Origin: Trachythela sp. YZ-2020
Lineage: Eukaryota; Cnidaria; Anthozoa; Malacalcyonacea; Clavulariidae
Assembly (NCBI GenBank): GCA_016169945.1
Contig: JADLSH010000265.1
Location: 769,001-833,000 of the forward strand
Length of the DNA: 64,000 nucleotides
Reading direction: 5' to 3'
Positions 1 through 12,544 of this stretch are shown one piece after another; position 1 is the stretch's first letter; each line of letters begins with the position of its first letter. Position numbers and translations under genes: made by a program. The notes below the pieces were generated by a model. The model saw only the letters and a list, made by a program, of their open reading frames with translations, ran no database searches and had not been told where the DNA came from.

Positions 1-706
1 CGGGTGATGTTATTCAATCCAAAGTAACTTAAAATAATTCAATTCAAAACCTTATGTTAGGTTAAGGTATAGTGGTACTCAGGGTGGAGGGATTGAAGTT
101 TCTGTTTCGCATATGTAAAATCGAATAAGGTCATATTTAATTGGAGAAAGCCATTATTGTTTCTAGTACTTTCTACTAAAGGGAAATGGCTACACATATC
201 TTGTTTGTCCAATTCAAAAGAACGTCGAGAATAATCACTAAAACCTTTTACATATTCTACGTAATTTTCTTAATTTTTGAGATATTTATGACCAAATACA
301 TCCTGTTATCCGCCATTTTGTTTCACAATTCGATCTTTTTAAATGACGTTACGGCAGGGGTCGATGTTATAAAAGTGGTAAAAAGAACCTAAATATCAGC
401 GGAAAGTTTCTACGTAGCTGGTGATTCGATAAAAATATAAGAGCAGAAAATAATAGAATTTAGGATAATAATGACACGAGAATTGCTCAATATATATACA
501 AAATAGTTTACCCTGGTGTGACGTCACGCATAGCCGAAGATGGCGGAATGCACAGTTGTTTTTAATAATATGATTTAGAATATTCTTTATACCATGGGCG
601 ATACAGAAATAGATCTGTATCGGTTTTGCAATATTTTGAATGTCTCTTTCAAATAGGATATACTAAATTTTGATTGTTATTTTGTTTTATAATTTTTTAC
701 TTCTAG
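1..706. other. No gene seen; possible intron and flank of the exon at 707
   Basis: AT-rich sequence with only short open frames that lack composition or motif support. It ends in a pyrimidine-rich tract followed by TTCTAG, which I read as the 3' splice site of the exon beginning at 707. Nothing else is supported. Confidence 0.5.
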
Positions 707-915
707 CGAACGACACTGCATCCACCCCAAGTATAATTATGACAGTTATACTGGCTTGTGTTGCACTTTTTATCGTCTTATTGGCTCTAACTGTCGTGTT
801 TTTGGTCAGAAAACGTCGTGGCGCAAATATAACAACATCCCATGAAGATATTGCCATGGAATACACTCCTAACAAAATTGAAGCTTTTGTCGTCAGCAGC
901 ATGGCAGGAAAATAG
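707..915 (+). CDS. Predicted terminal exon of a single-pass membrane protein
   Basis: The frame opens just after a good acceptor (T-rich tract, then TTCTAG at 701-706) and ends at TAG 913-915. The peptide starts with a short extracellular-like stretch containing an N-glycosylation sequon (NDT). It continues with a hydrophobic segment of about 23 residues, then a stop-transfer cluster (RKRRG), then a cytoplasmic tail of about 38 residues. That order is typical of the last exon of a type I receptor or adhesion protein. No conserved tail motif lets me name the family, and upstream exons are not visible in this window. The hydrophobic run and basic stop-transfer are seen; exon status is inferred. 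It is the best candidate for host coding sequence here. Confidence 0.45.
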
Positions 916-1976
916 GAAGTATCCATGGCTGATTTGATGAAAACTTTGGCGAATAACTTATGTAGAACATTTAGAAAATAGAATGAAGAAAGTTTTAGTA
1001 TAGGTGTAACGGCTTTTTCATTTTCGTAGATTTTTAATTATTTTTGCTTTTGGACTATTCTTTGCACCGTATGTCAATATATAATGATATGTAATTGCCT
1101 CTGTATGCGCATAATAAATTGACTTACCACTTTCACTAACCCATATATTTTAACTAATTCAATTGCACTTGAGCTACAATGTGACATAGAACGGGATAAG
1201 ATAGAAATACTTGCACCAAATTTTTTGCAACTAAATATAACTAAAATACGCGCTAAAGGACATATTTGGACAATTTTTCCTGAAACAGTGTTTAGATTGT
1301 AAATACTACTTTTGCCATCTCTACTGTGCATGTCCCAAATTGACTCAATTTTAAGTTATACTCGATACACGATCAGTTCTGAATTTCTGAAAGGGTTTTT
1401 CCTTTGTTAAAGAAGACCTTGTCTGGAAGACCAGAGAATGTCCAAAATAGCCTGCATACTCAAATTGTTTGACATACTCAAATTGTAGGCGCTCTTCTCC
1501 CAGGTGAATGACGCAAAAAGGATTGCCATAAAGGAATTGAATTCCCATTGTAGAGATGAGAATAGATGTACTAACCACACTTGACATTAACACACCAAAT
1601 ATAACTTAAGTATGAAGTCATACTTATTACTCTCCCATTAGTAAATTTATTTTAGAGCCAGTTTATAAAGTCAAAAATAATATTTTCTTTATTCTCCATT
1701 TCCAACAGGCACGATAAAATATTAAAAAGACATTTACTTGCAGTTTACTGAACTCGTGCTAACAGTCCTAAAACAACGGTTTAGTAAATATTGAACACCT
1801 TCTCTAATAGCAGGAAAAATCTGCATTCTTATGAATAGTAAACAGTCTAAGCCTCACAACTGCTATAACAGAGGGAACATTTTTGTTTGCATGCTTACGT
1901 GTCAGTTCAGTCAAATTCAGATTTTATAATTTATAGAAACACCCAAACGCACGTAGCGAAATATTTAAGAAATAGA
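916..1976. other. Probable 3' UTR/intergenic, no gene seen
   Basis: Follows the membrane-anchor exon. AT-rich, with scattered AATAAA-like words (for example near 1110), and no supported coding frame. Short minus-strand open frames here have no recognisable motif. Confidence 0.4.
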
Positions 1977-2945
1977 AAACGAGTCACGTGCTTTATGGTG
2001 TGATAAAGTACGAGGGGAATGTTGGAAGAACTAGAGAGAAGCGTGTGAACACGAGGCGTAGCCGAGTGTTTTACACGCTTCTCGAATGTTCCCCAACGTT
2101 CCCCGAGTGCTTTATCACAGCATAAAAGCACAAAACAAGCATATAGGCGTTTTCATTGCTTGGCAACCACTACAAGCTTGAATTCTGACCGGCGAAGGAT
2201 TCAACACAAATTAAGGATTAAAAAGGCACAAATAGTCCACAATGGTAGACATATTGGTTTCACGTTGTTTTGCTTTACTTTGGTCCTGAATTTAGTATAA
2301 AAGCGAAGGTTTTTGTTAAGCTGCTATAACGACTTTAGCTGTGAAGTTGCATTTTTCATCTTGAACAAAATATATCAGGCAGTTTTTGTTTGAAGGTACT
2401 GGTTTGATTTTCTTTGTTGAGTGGTTGGTAGTAAGAAATTTTCTAACAGAAACTGTCAAGAAAGCTTGCATAAACATGTCGTATATGTGTAGGTTTTTGT
2501 CGTTGCATCTTGACAGTAATGCCAAAATGATCTAATTTTAATATTTTGCGCGTAGAACTATGAATAAATATGGTTTGGTTTGCGTTTAAATAGAGTTTTT
2601 GTATCTTTGAATGTAAAATAGCACAGATTTTTGCGTTTTTTGTTGCCGTTGAATGCAAACTTTCAAGCTAAAAAGTATATTCCCAACTCAGAAACAGCTA
2701 CGAATTTTTATTCGCCGTTTATATCCCGTTGTCATTGGTTGTCTGTCTTTTCCCGTCTCATTTATGTTTACTTTTTCTTGTTTTCTGACAGATTTTGGAT
2801 TTAAAATTATTATAATTTTGTTCATATTGCATTGGCAATCCCGAGGACAATTTAACAAGTGGAAACGAAGAGGAAAAATCAAAACAGTGGCCGAGCTTTA
2901 TTGCGTCATAAAGCACGCGTAATTAGCCAATCAAATTGCTCATTA
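1977..2945 (+). mobile_element. Foldback repeat, copy A (long hairpin plus body)
   Basis: Begins with an imperfect hairpin at 1977-2135. The arms run from the GTGCTTTATGG side to the TTATCACAGCATAAAAGCAC side around a GGCGTAGCC loop. A body of about 800 bp follows and ends near GCCAATCAAATTGCTC. The same sequence occurs at 35245-36440 (same orientation) and 10448-11632 (reverse). Copy A is the most diverged. The small open frames inside are not conserved as proteins between copies. No transposase is encoded, so I call it a non-autonomous repeat. The superfamily is unknown. Confidence 0.75.
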
Positions 2946-3011
2946 GATAATAGAACTTGATACCAATTTTCCAATGACGACGCGACAAGCTCGAGACTAT
3001 GGATTGAAATA

Positions 3012-4025
3012 TATACAGGGTGTATAAAAAAACGCAATTCTCGATTCAAATGTAGATTTTAAAATGAATGTAGCAGTAAAGCCTATATGTTTACATTCAT
3101 TTGACAGCTTAGCCATTCATCTTTCCATGTTTATTTTTATATTTCACTGATTGGTTGTTGAAAAATATTACTTTAACAACACAGATTTAAAAATTGAAAA
3201 TTCGAGATGCAATAATATAGCGACCCTGAAATAGACGAACTAATTTAGTAAAAATGCCCGAAACTATCAAAGCTTTTTGCTGATAGCAGATCAAAATCAA
3301 GTAACCACGGCTTCCTATGCAGTCCTTTTAACCTTTAACTAACTTTCCATACACAGCGGTGCTGGTTTAAACAGTTTAGGTTTGGGACCACCAACTTGCT
3401 AGTTTCTATTTACGTTACAATTTACATACGACGCTGTTCGACGGCAATACGCGCAGATTGTTTTTATTACTTTTTGAGATCGACTTAGGAGTATAAAGTA
3501 AATTACACAGCTCAACATCTTTTAAAACGTTCTTAAATATTTCTTGGTACTTTGTTTCTTGTGAAAACAGCAGTTAATACTAAAGCTTAAACAAGAAAAT
3601 CAAGAATTCCAAATGCGACTCTTAAATAGAATAAATAAAATTGCGTTATTAGAAGGCAGCTAAAAATGATGTGTTCTACTACATTTTCCTCTGTGCCATT
3701 CTTACTCGCGCCAAAAATATAAATAACTCTTGTGAGAAAGAGAAATGAATGAGAGAACTGAAACAAGATACTAAAAATCATTTTTTTAGGATTAATACTT
3801 TGAAAATTATTGGATATAAAAGATGAATTGCGTTTTTCTATACACTCTGTATTTTTGCATCTCGAATATTAAGTTTTCCAATCTCATTTTTTAAAGTAAT
3901 ATTTTTCGCGAATCAATTGTTAAAATTTAAAGAGTAACTTATCGTTGGAAAGCTGAACGGCTAAACTTTCAAATTAACGTAAACTTGCTATAATCTTTTC
4001 AAAATCCACATTTGAATTCGACAAC
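3012..4025. mobile_element. MITE-like element with about 200-bp inverted arms
   Basis: ATACAGGGTGTATAAAAAAA at 3012 is matched in inverse by TTTTTCTATACACTCTGTAT near 3833-3852. The flanking blocks 3042-3214 and 3855-4025 are also inverted copies of each other (shared words include GAAAAATATTACTTTAA and CGAGATGCAA). The order of the two blocks differs between arms, so this may be two overlapping or tandem MITEs in opposite orientation. No coding capacity is seen. Confidence 0.6.
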
Positions 4026-4028
4026 GTA

Positions 4029-4310
4029 CACTCTAAAAAAGGTGTGTTAAATTAACACACTATTTCTGTCCAAATTTTAACACACGATTAGGCGTGGGTT
4101 TGTTTTAACACACCATAAGGTGTATTAAAACACAAATCATAAGGTGTGTTAAACACACCATAATGTGTGTTAAATTTTATCACACCTTAAGGTGTGTTTT
4201 GAATAAAGATATGTTTTTTAACACACTATGGCGCGTTTTCCTACCCAGAATGGTGTGTTTTGATACACACCATGGTGTGTTTTATAACACATCTAAAGCC
4301 GTGCTTTATA
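4029..4310 (+). mobile_element. EnSpm/CACTA-like terminal array, ACACACC/GGTGTGT type
   Basis: After a TA dinucleotide the sequence reads CACTCTAAAAAAGGTGTGTT and continues with about a dozen alternating GGTGTGT and ACACACC words for 280 bp. This is the same arrangement (TA, CAC start, A-run, palindromic array) as the proven ends at 27041 and 36728. The matching right terminus (ending AGAGTG-TA) was not found. The related array at 15905-16380 may be the other, eroded end. EnSpm/CACTA elements are known for CACT(A/G) tips with subterminal repeats; assignment by that rule is inference. Confidence 0.55.
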
Positions 4311-6072
4311 ACGCATCTACAAAACTACTGCCCACATCTAATGTGAACCTAATTCTAACCTGAATTCAGAGGCCTGCCTTTGAGATCAGAGTACTTGCAC
4401 AACATCAAATGTCCCACAGTAAATAGCACTTGTAAAACATGAAATGTCCTGCAGAAAGCAAGCTAGATTATGTACTTTGTCTCAGTGGTGAAGCTAGACA
4501 TTAACAACTAGCCTTGCTATGCAAACATATTTTTTGAATTATTGAAACATTTAGAAATGTATTGTCTTTGGCAGTGGTAAAAAAGTACCGGACACCCATG
4601 GGACCATTTGGTCTCAGAAAATTCCTAGAATGCCAACCTGTACGGTCAACAATCTAGTATTTGATATTAGAGTTTAGAGTTTAGAAACAAATGACCATAA
4701 GATATATTTTAGAGACACAAATCTAGATATTTGCTGATTTGAGAAGCTTTTCGTTCTTGCTAGGTAGAAAATTGCCCAAATATTGATAAAAAAATTTTGT
4801 TTGATAACATTGGTCCCAGTTTAATTCCATTGGTCACATTTTCCAGGCCTGGTCTTTGGCCTACCTAAGTTCACATTTTCATGGCTAGCTTTACCACTGC
4901 TCTTTCTCAGTGCATACAATTTGAGTTATTATAGGGAGGGTGGGAGACTATCTGGACATTATGTAATGCTATAAGCTAGCTCTCTTGGATTAGTAAAACA
5001 TCTGGCCGCAATAGAATCTTAGGAGAATAAAAATTAATACACTATTTTAAAGTATATTAACTTGCTATGGCGAATGCACTGGACATTAATTGGTTAACCT
5101 TTAATTATTAACTACATACTGTATCAAATCTTCGCACCGCATCTCCATCAAATTAAATCTTCTAATGCGGCCAGAGGTTTTCCTCATCCAAGAGAGATAG
5201 CATATGGCATTACCTGTACATAATATTTAGGTAGTCCCCCACTTTCCCTTTGATTACTCAAATTGTCTGGATTTAGAAAGAGCAGTGGCGAAGCAAGCCA
5301 TGGAAACTGCTCTTGCTCTTCAAAAAATAAGAATGCATTAAAATAAGCCAAAGACAATACATTTCTGAAGGTTTCAATAATGAAAGACTCAACAATTTGA
5401 ATAGCACAACCAGTTGCTATGTCTAGCTTCGTCACTGAGACAGAGTATATAATCTATCTTGTTGTAAGACAACTAACTTAGGAAAATTGCCTGGTTTAGA
5501 ACAGGTCGCTGCATATCGATTGAAAAACTGCTTGGTATTAGAGTATAATAGCAAATTAAGGCACTTTGCGCTTTAATAGATTAACACTAAGTGAGGAGTT
5601 AATTAGAGTTAGAATACTATACTAATACTAATTATCTCAAAGTTTGTAGACATTTGATTGCCAAAAGACTGCAACCCTAACTTTCCATGATCTGAATACC
5701 TTTTATTTTGTCACCTTGGCCAATATCAAACACACATAACTTGCTGCAGTTCATTCAATCCTTGTATTATTTCCTTTGTCTCTTCCAGTAATATATAATT
5801 GTTCTAATATTTGAGTCCTGAGGGCAAGGTGAACCATGCAGAAATATACTTTGTTTCGCCAGCTCCAAATATACATTATCTGTCTCAAGAGAAAATAAAC
5901 AATTTTGTTTGCGGTCCGAATTAATATTCTAGGGTTTCCTGCAATCTCATTGGCTACGTGAGCGGTCCGTATGCGGCCGTACGGACCGCCAATGTTTTTG
6001 TTTTTAAAATTATATAGGATACATTGAGACCTTGGGAAATTTCCCTATATGGATCTCCAAGCCGGTAAATAA

Positions 6073-6094
6073 CATATATATATATATATATATT
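6073..6094. repeat. TA microsatellite
   Basis: Eleven or so uninterrupted TA units. Simple sequence, no further signal. Confidence 0.85.
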
Positions 6095-6184
6095 AGGAGA
6101 ACCTGACAGCTTGATATATGGAACACATTTATATAATAGAGTATATATTGAATGTCAATAGACAGCCGTCTCATAATGATGTCT

Positions 6185-6425
6185 ATTTAACCCATGCATA
6201 TCGAACACTCTCCCCTTAACAAGTGAAATCGTCTGCCGTTAGAAAGAGTAAAATAGGAATGTAGGGCCACTAGGGTGAAATGAGAAAATTGTCTTAATGG
6301 GTTAAAAAGAGACATGGACAAATAGTTCGTTTAACCCACCAACATCCAGCGCTTTCCCTTTGACAAGAAGAGTCATGCATGGGGAATTACGGGACATCCT
6401 TAATGGTTAACCGCTCAAGATTGGT
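6185..6425. repeat. Two degenerate copies of a TTTAACCC-led repeat
   Basis: TTTAACCCA at 6187 and again near 6332 each lead into similar text (a CTCTCCC/CTTTCCC word, then TTAACAAG/TTGACAAG, then a GTCRTGC/GTCTGC word). The interval also contains TAATGGGTTAA and ends with TTAATGGTTAACC. I read it as two worn units of a roughly 140-bp dispersed minisatellite. The boundary is approximate. Confidence 0.4.
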
Positions 6426-8623
6426 AACGGTCAGGCATCATTAACATATATACAAAATGTATTATCTTTTCAACTTTTGTAGGAACATTATAGAATTCTG
6501 TAATATTAAGCAGTGACAGACAGTAAGGGGGACTCATATAATCTAAAAATATAAGATGTGTTTTAATTTGCAAGCGCATTTCAAAAGGAAATAAATTTTG
6601 CTCACAGACACAAAAACATTAATGAATCCTGGTATACATACCATAGGATTTAACTGTTATTGGATTAAATTACACCTAAATCAATTTTAGGTATTTTTGT
6701 AATAAGTTCGATTCCATATCCATATCCTGACACATTGCTTCTGTCTGAACCTGAAGTAATAGTCGCCACCACATACTGTAGTGTAGCTAGAGTGAGAAAT
6801 AGATATGTTGTACCACAGCCATTATTGCTCTTAGGAATTAGTAGGGCATAGTGTTAGTGCTTTCTACTCTTGAAACGTAGGCATGATATAATTTAACATC
6901 TATGATTAACTTTTGAAGCAAGCTATTTTTGTGTAAAAGGGGAGAATATTCCTGGTACTGCTAAATATTCACTTGTCGGCAGGATGAGAGTATCATGGAT
7001 TTACATCGACTGGTGCATAAACTTCTCACAATCAAAATATATCAACCAAGAATTCGAACATTTACATGTGGTAGTATAAAAAATCTGGACAATGGGCCCA
7101 GTGATTTTATATTCTTGGACCGGTTTCGAAAATATATAATAGTCATGCGAAGCTGACCTATTGGTATCGATGAAACATTTCAGCATACAAAATACAGCAG
7201 AATTTGGATACAGGACTCTGATTGACAGTATACTAGTTAGTGATGACAATGACGCAATCTCTTGAACACAACTAATATATTTAGAATAGGCCATACTTTG
7301 CTTTTTCTCCATTTTCACTGCATATCTGGGGCAGGAAGTCCAGGCCATACCGTATGAACATATATTAAAATCTTATATGAAAGTTGTAGCTGATATTTGA
7401 AGTGGTTAAATCTTTAGATAAACCTATATAGCCTATAGGACAAAATGGGCCATGAGTATTTAACTGTCAATCTGTGTTATATGTCATATACAGCTGGTAA
7501 ATATGAACATTGAAAGTCCAAGTAAAATTTAAGATTTTATAAAGTAGCATTTGCTAAAGTAATTTTAAATTGAAACTGTATTATTTTCAGCGTTTTAATT
7601 CATATCGCAGCAAATTCAAATTTTGAGCGGGGACAACATGCTTAACATTCACGAACGAAGATTGCAAATAGTTTCTAACAAAATCGCTCTATTACACATA
7701 AAATATAACAATAACCTTACCTGAATATTATTCAGTAGTCGCTGATGTATTACTTCTGAAAATCCTCTTTATCTAGGGTAAAACTATTAAGTTTCGAGCT
7801 CGATTTCTATTAACACAATTTTTTTAATTTTTTTTAAATATGGAGGTGTGATGACTCTATCCCGAGAACCTTTGCGCGTGTAGTAAGAAGACATGACACC
7901 AGTTTGTCAGTCCGCGCGCATTGCGGAATTTATTCATTTCTCGCTCATTCTTTGATAAAGTGACAAAACTCCAATCTCCAGATTTTGTGTTACATATAGA
8001 GCTCTTAAGGTGGATCGATACAGTTTTCGAAAATTCAGGTGTCCAACACTTTGATCCGTATTTTTAGGCTTTATTCACCAGGTATCGGGGTTTTCATACA
8101 TTTTGATCTTTCTACGTTCAAATTACGTTAGTTTTAGTAACACATAGTTCGTTGCTATGGCAACATACGCGTACGAAATTCATTCCAAAATAGCATATCG
8201 CCTCGTGTAGTTGGAAAAGAAGCATGTTTACCCCCAATTTTTTTTCGTGCATTATTTTACTTGCAGACACACTAACAATAAGCAAAATATAAAAAATTTC
8301 TGTAATGCCATTTTTTTGAAAAAGGCAAAAATGTCGTTTTCTTCAATAATTTTATTTTGGCATTAATGATCCAAGCACATTATATACTAAAATTCACCGG
8401 TAATTAAATTAAACACACGCCAAATTTGTGGGAGAACGGGTTCGGGGTGAAGACTGAAGTGAACCAATATTTATACTCTGGTCAACCCAAAGACTCATTC
8501 TAGCCTTATGTTTTCATCCCGCGGGTGTATACATGAGACCCGCTAGGAGAGACTAAATGCCCTAGGGGTAAAAACCCCGATAGAGCCCTGCCATCAAGGT
8601 TGCGACCCTCTCCGACATTACCT

Positions 8624-8738
8624 GAACCAATGGGTGATAATCCCCTTGGACAGTTCTTACGATTCGACTGATTATATTTCCATGAAATAATCTGAGTCTA
8701 TGGGCAATGAAGTTGACCATTTGGAACACTTCAACCCC
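8624..8738 (+). repeat. 115-bp direct repeat, copy 1 (partner 9155-9269)
   Basis: GAACCAATGGGTGATAATCC through CACTTCAACCCC is repeated at 9155-9269 with one clear mismatch (TTCTTACG/TCCTTACG). The two copies lie about 531 bp apart in the same orientation. The copies could be LTR-like or a local segmental duplication. The intervening 400 bp shows no gene. Confidence 0.8.
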
Positions 8739-9029
8739 GAACCAAAGCTTTATTCAACATCAACAAGTTTAGATATATACAACATGATCATTGATTCACA
8801 GCAATAAAATTGTTCGTGTTTTCCTCTTGGATTTATTATCCAGCATAACTAAAGCAAGACCACATCCAGCATAACGACACAGCAAGAACATTTCCAGCGA
8901 TACGATAGAATTGATCGTTTGTTCCTCTTGGATTACCCTGCATGAAAATAACTATATAATGAGATAGATAAATATATCGTCCATTAGATTAGTTCCTCCA
9001 ACATGTAAAATAGAAGGGTGGGTGGGTGG

Positions 9030-9148
9030 AAAATTTAATACTTGCAGAATTTCGTGTTTATTCAGTTGAAACATTCGGCAAAGTGACACGCTTGACGTTA
9101 TATAGCGCGCTTTACATAGGGTCATTGAAATATGATTGGCAATCGAGT
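9030..9148 (+). repeat. 119-bp repeat, copy 1 (partner 12426-12544)
   Basis: Runs from AAAATTTAATACTTGCAG to GGCAATCGAGT and recurs almost unchanged at 12426-12544, 3.4 kb downstream in the same orientation. The two copies have different flanks on both sides, which fits a mobile fragment or an ancestral repeat later interrupted. Confidence 0.8.
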
Positions 9149-9154
9149 GGTATG

Positions 9155-9269
9155 GAACCAATGGGTGATAATCCCCTTGGACAGTCCTTACGATTCGACT
9201 GATTATATTTCCATGAAATAATCTGAGTCTATGGGCAATGAAGTTGACCATTTGGAACACTTCAACCCC
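9155..9269 (+). repeat. 115-bp direct repeat, copy 2 (partner 8624-8738)
   Basis: Nearly identical to 8624-8738. It starts only a few bases after the 9030-9148 repeat, so two different duplications abut here. Confidence 0.8.
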
Positions 9270-10447
9270 AAAAATACACTGCAAGTGTATTCCCCATAGA
9301 CGAAGAAACCCATCTCCCACAGAGCTGTAGTCATATAGAAGACAGCTTTTGCCTGGATAGTTGACTTCCATTTGAGCATTACAATCACTCATACTACAGC
9401 TGAGATGTCAGGGAGGCCAGGAAAAACCTGCAATACAGGAAACCTGGATGGGGCCCATGACATACAGCAGCTCCCCCACAAAGCTTTTTATCTCACAAAT
9501 TCATAATTGGAGTGTTGGTAACACGACCAACAGAGCTGACTAATAAGGCATGTTTGTTTTGTTATTTTCTATTTTATTTAATTATTTATTTTTTAATTCA
9601 TCTGACGTAAAAGTCTGGTATATGTAACTCGGAGCTATACGATAAAAGGTCTCTACATTTGAACAGCAACAGGTTCAGTATACAGAGAATGTGATTGAAT
9701 AATTGAATTACATATATTAACAAGCAAACAGATTTGTGTATCACATATAAGGTTCATTTGACCCCCGATTATCCGAGATTTGTTTTCTAAAGGTTAACAT
9801 TAAATTGGCACCAACTGTATTTCCCTAAACTGTGATAACAGTGGTGTTTGTAGTATATCGACTCAAGCTTGAACACAACAGTGAAAGCAGTCACATGTAT
9901 GTTGAGATTTGCACGAGCTAATTTGAAATATTATCTGAACATAGTCTACAATGTTGGTAGTACTATGTATTATATAAGGAATTGCAATCTGAAAATAAAA
10001 TATAATTAACTGCCACATTATTTCCATGATATCTTTTAGTAACTTTGACAACAAGCTTAGCCTTTGACTTAACTGCATATACCAATAGAATCAAGTAGGT
10101 TAATATACAGTGGTGGACATTTGGTGAAATATTGGGGTACTGACTTAGGTTGCCAACATACAGCCACCCTTTTGTTGCTGCAAATCTGAGTTCTTAAAAC
10201 CTTTGGCCTAAATTACATGAAGATTTTAATTAAATTATAGCCTATCATGGTTTTCCTGGTCGTTGAAAATCATTGATGTAACTTTCTTACATGCAGTTAA
10301 TCAGCTATAATTCAAAGACTTTGACCTTGCTGTCAGTAGAAGTGGTGCCTACCAGGAACTAGATATATTGACAATGAGACAATGCCAGTGCGACATATAC
10401 AGCTCAAATTGGACATACCGTCCTGTTAACCCAAATTATATAATTTT
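9270..10447. other. No gene seen
   Basis: AT-rich non-coding sequence between the local duplications and foldback copy B. No supported coding frame, TIR or array. Confidence 0.5.
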
Positions 10448-11632
10448 ATATTATAAGTAGTATCTAACGAGCAATTTGATTGGCTAATGCGCGTGCTTTA
10501 TGACGCAATAAAGCACGGCCACCGTTTTGATTTTTTCTCCCTTTGTCCCCGCTTGTTAAATTTTCCTCGGAATTGTCAATACAATAAGAACAAAATTATA
10601 ATAGTTTTAAATCCAAAGTCTGTCAAAAAGCAAGAAAAAATAGACCTAAACGAGATGGAAAAAAGCCAGCCAACAAATAACAACGGAACATAAACGGCGA
10701 ATAAAGATTCGTAGCTGTTTCTGAGTTTGAAATATACTTTTTTGCTTGAAAGTTGGCATTCAACGGCGACAAGAAACGCGAAAATCTGAACTATTTTGAC
10801 ATATAAAGGTACAAAAACTGTTTTTAAACACAAACCAAACCAAATTTGTCCACAGTTCTAGGTGCAAAAAATTAAAATTAACCATTTTGGCATTGATTTA
10901 GATATAAACAATATGTGTACAGTTTTTAAGCTGACAAGATGCAACGACAAAAACCTACACAAATACGACATGTTTATGCATTTCTTGACAGTTTGTCTGA
11001 GAAAATTTTTAACCACCAACCACTGAACTAGCAAAAAACACAAAAAATATTCAAACAGTACCTTCAAACAAAAACTGCGTGATATATTTGGTTCAAGATG
11101 AAAAATCAACTTGACAGCCAATGTCATCAAAGCAGCTTGACAAAAACGGAAAAACCCTTCGCTTTTATACGAATCCAGGACAATAGTGAAGCAGAACAAC
11201 GAAAAACCAATCTGTCTATCATTGTGCACTATATTTGAAAAATTTCAACAGTTTTTGTGCCTTTTAATCCCTAATTTTTGTTGAGTTGCAAGTTTTTCGC
11301 TCCTTCGCCGGCCAGATTTCAAGCTTGTAGTTGTTGCCAAGCAATGAAAACATTAAAAGCTTGAGTGACGTCAGTGATTACATGTTAGAGAATATCAATA
11401 TTGATCTTTGAACAAAATTGTTTACTGTGCTTATATACCACGTATAATATAAAAAAATTAAAAACTCGTCTTGTGTTGTTATGGTAATAATGCACTCGGG
11501 GAATGTTGGGAGAATACTCGAGAAGCGTGTAAAACACTCGGCTACGCCTCGTGTTTTACAAGCTTCTCTCGTATTCTCCCAACATTCACCCCTCGTGCAT
11601 TATTACACCATAACGGCACGCGACTCGTTTTT
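10448..11632 (-). mobile_element. Foldback repeat, copy B (reverse orientation)
   Basis: Reverse-orientation homologue of 35245-36440. The body begins at TATATTATAAGTAGTATC (10449) and carries the mini-hairpin GTGCTTTATGACGCAATAAA (10494). It ends in the long hairpin 11459-11632, whose arms run from AATAATGCACTCGGGG to GTGCATTATTACACC. A second inverted pair (TATATTATAAGTAGTA near 10449, and TACCACGTATAATATA near 11439) brackets the body. No protein is conserved between copies. Confidence 0.8.
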
Positions 11633-11639
11633 TAATTCT

Positions 11640-12425
11640 TAAATAATGGCAAGATGGCAATAATCCTGACTAATAGACGTTCACGTGAACATACGCCAAC
11701 GCACGCTCGAGTGCACGTGTCATAATTCCGAACCAAATTCTGACAACTGAACACTGAACTATATAATTTTTATCGTAGTATTTAATATTCATTAACAAAA
11801 TACGGGTTGCCGATTTAACGATAATGGTATTCGTTTCTATAGCCGTAAAATTTTACGGTAAATACAAATATTTTCAGGCCTCGAGACAAGGATTAAACTT
11901 TGGACATCAATATAACAATAGGATATATTACAGATATATCATGTTATAATTTATACATATATGGTACCAGAATACTATGATATCGAATGGCAATTGAGAG
12001 ATATACTAAAATTGGTTGAAAAGAAATATACCATTCGTTTGAGTCAGTTGCTGGCAATACTTACGACGCCCCGCATGGGCCACATGCGAGGCAACCAATT
12101 GTGTTATATTCAGCACGTCGTGTTCGTCGGATCTGTTGACTGGTTGGCGTCTGTCCGTACTAACTTTATAGCAGAATTGAGCTGGCATATTTCTTGGACC
12201 ATGGGAGGAATAATACCACAACTGTCATGCTTGCTCTGCATCAGTGAGTTCTGATTGTAGATATAAAACCACGTCGTTATTCGCCATGCTGCCCGTCGTT
12301 CGTATTAATCTTGTTGGGTCTTGTTCTTGTGCCGAAGGAGGTCTCGCATCGACATATTTAGCATTCGAATCGCCTAAGTTCTCGCACCGTCCATAACGCC
12401 GTCCAAAGCACTTCGCATATTATGT
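11640..12425. other. No gene seen
   Basis: Includes an open frame at 11961-12254 (plus) without recognisable motif and with no conserved context. I do not annotate it as coding. Confidence 0.4.
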
Positions 12426-12544
12426 AAAATTTTATACTTGCAGAATTTCGTGTTTATTCAGTTGAAACATTCGGCAAAGTGACACGCTTGACGTTATATA
12501 GCGCGCTTTACATATGGTCATTGAAATATGATTGGCAATCGAGT
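12426..12544 (+). repeat. 119-bp repeat, copy 2 (partner 9030-9148)
   Basis: Same orientation and near-identical to 9030-9148. Flanks differ on both sides. Confidence 0.8.

Larger units (their letters stand above)
4320..8420. other. Long stretch without a supported gene
   Basis: AT-rich non-coding sequence. Open frames at 5184-5435 and 7001-7348 (minus) have no recognisable domain or splice context. Visible features are a TA microsatellite near 6073-6094 and the degenerate repeat pair at 6185-6425. If 4029 and 16380 are two ends of one element, this would be its interior. Confidence 0.5.

Noticed and set aside
1977..2135. Rho-independent-type terminator hairpin
   Set aside because: The genome is eukaryotic and the hairpin is part of a dispersed foldback repeat present in three copies.
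7001..7348. 115-codon minus-strand frame
   Set aside because: No domain, no splice context and composition like the surrounding AT-rich DNA.
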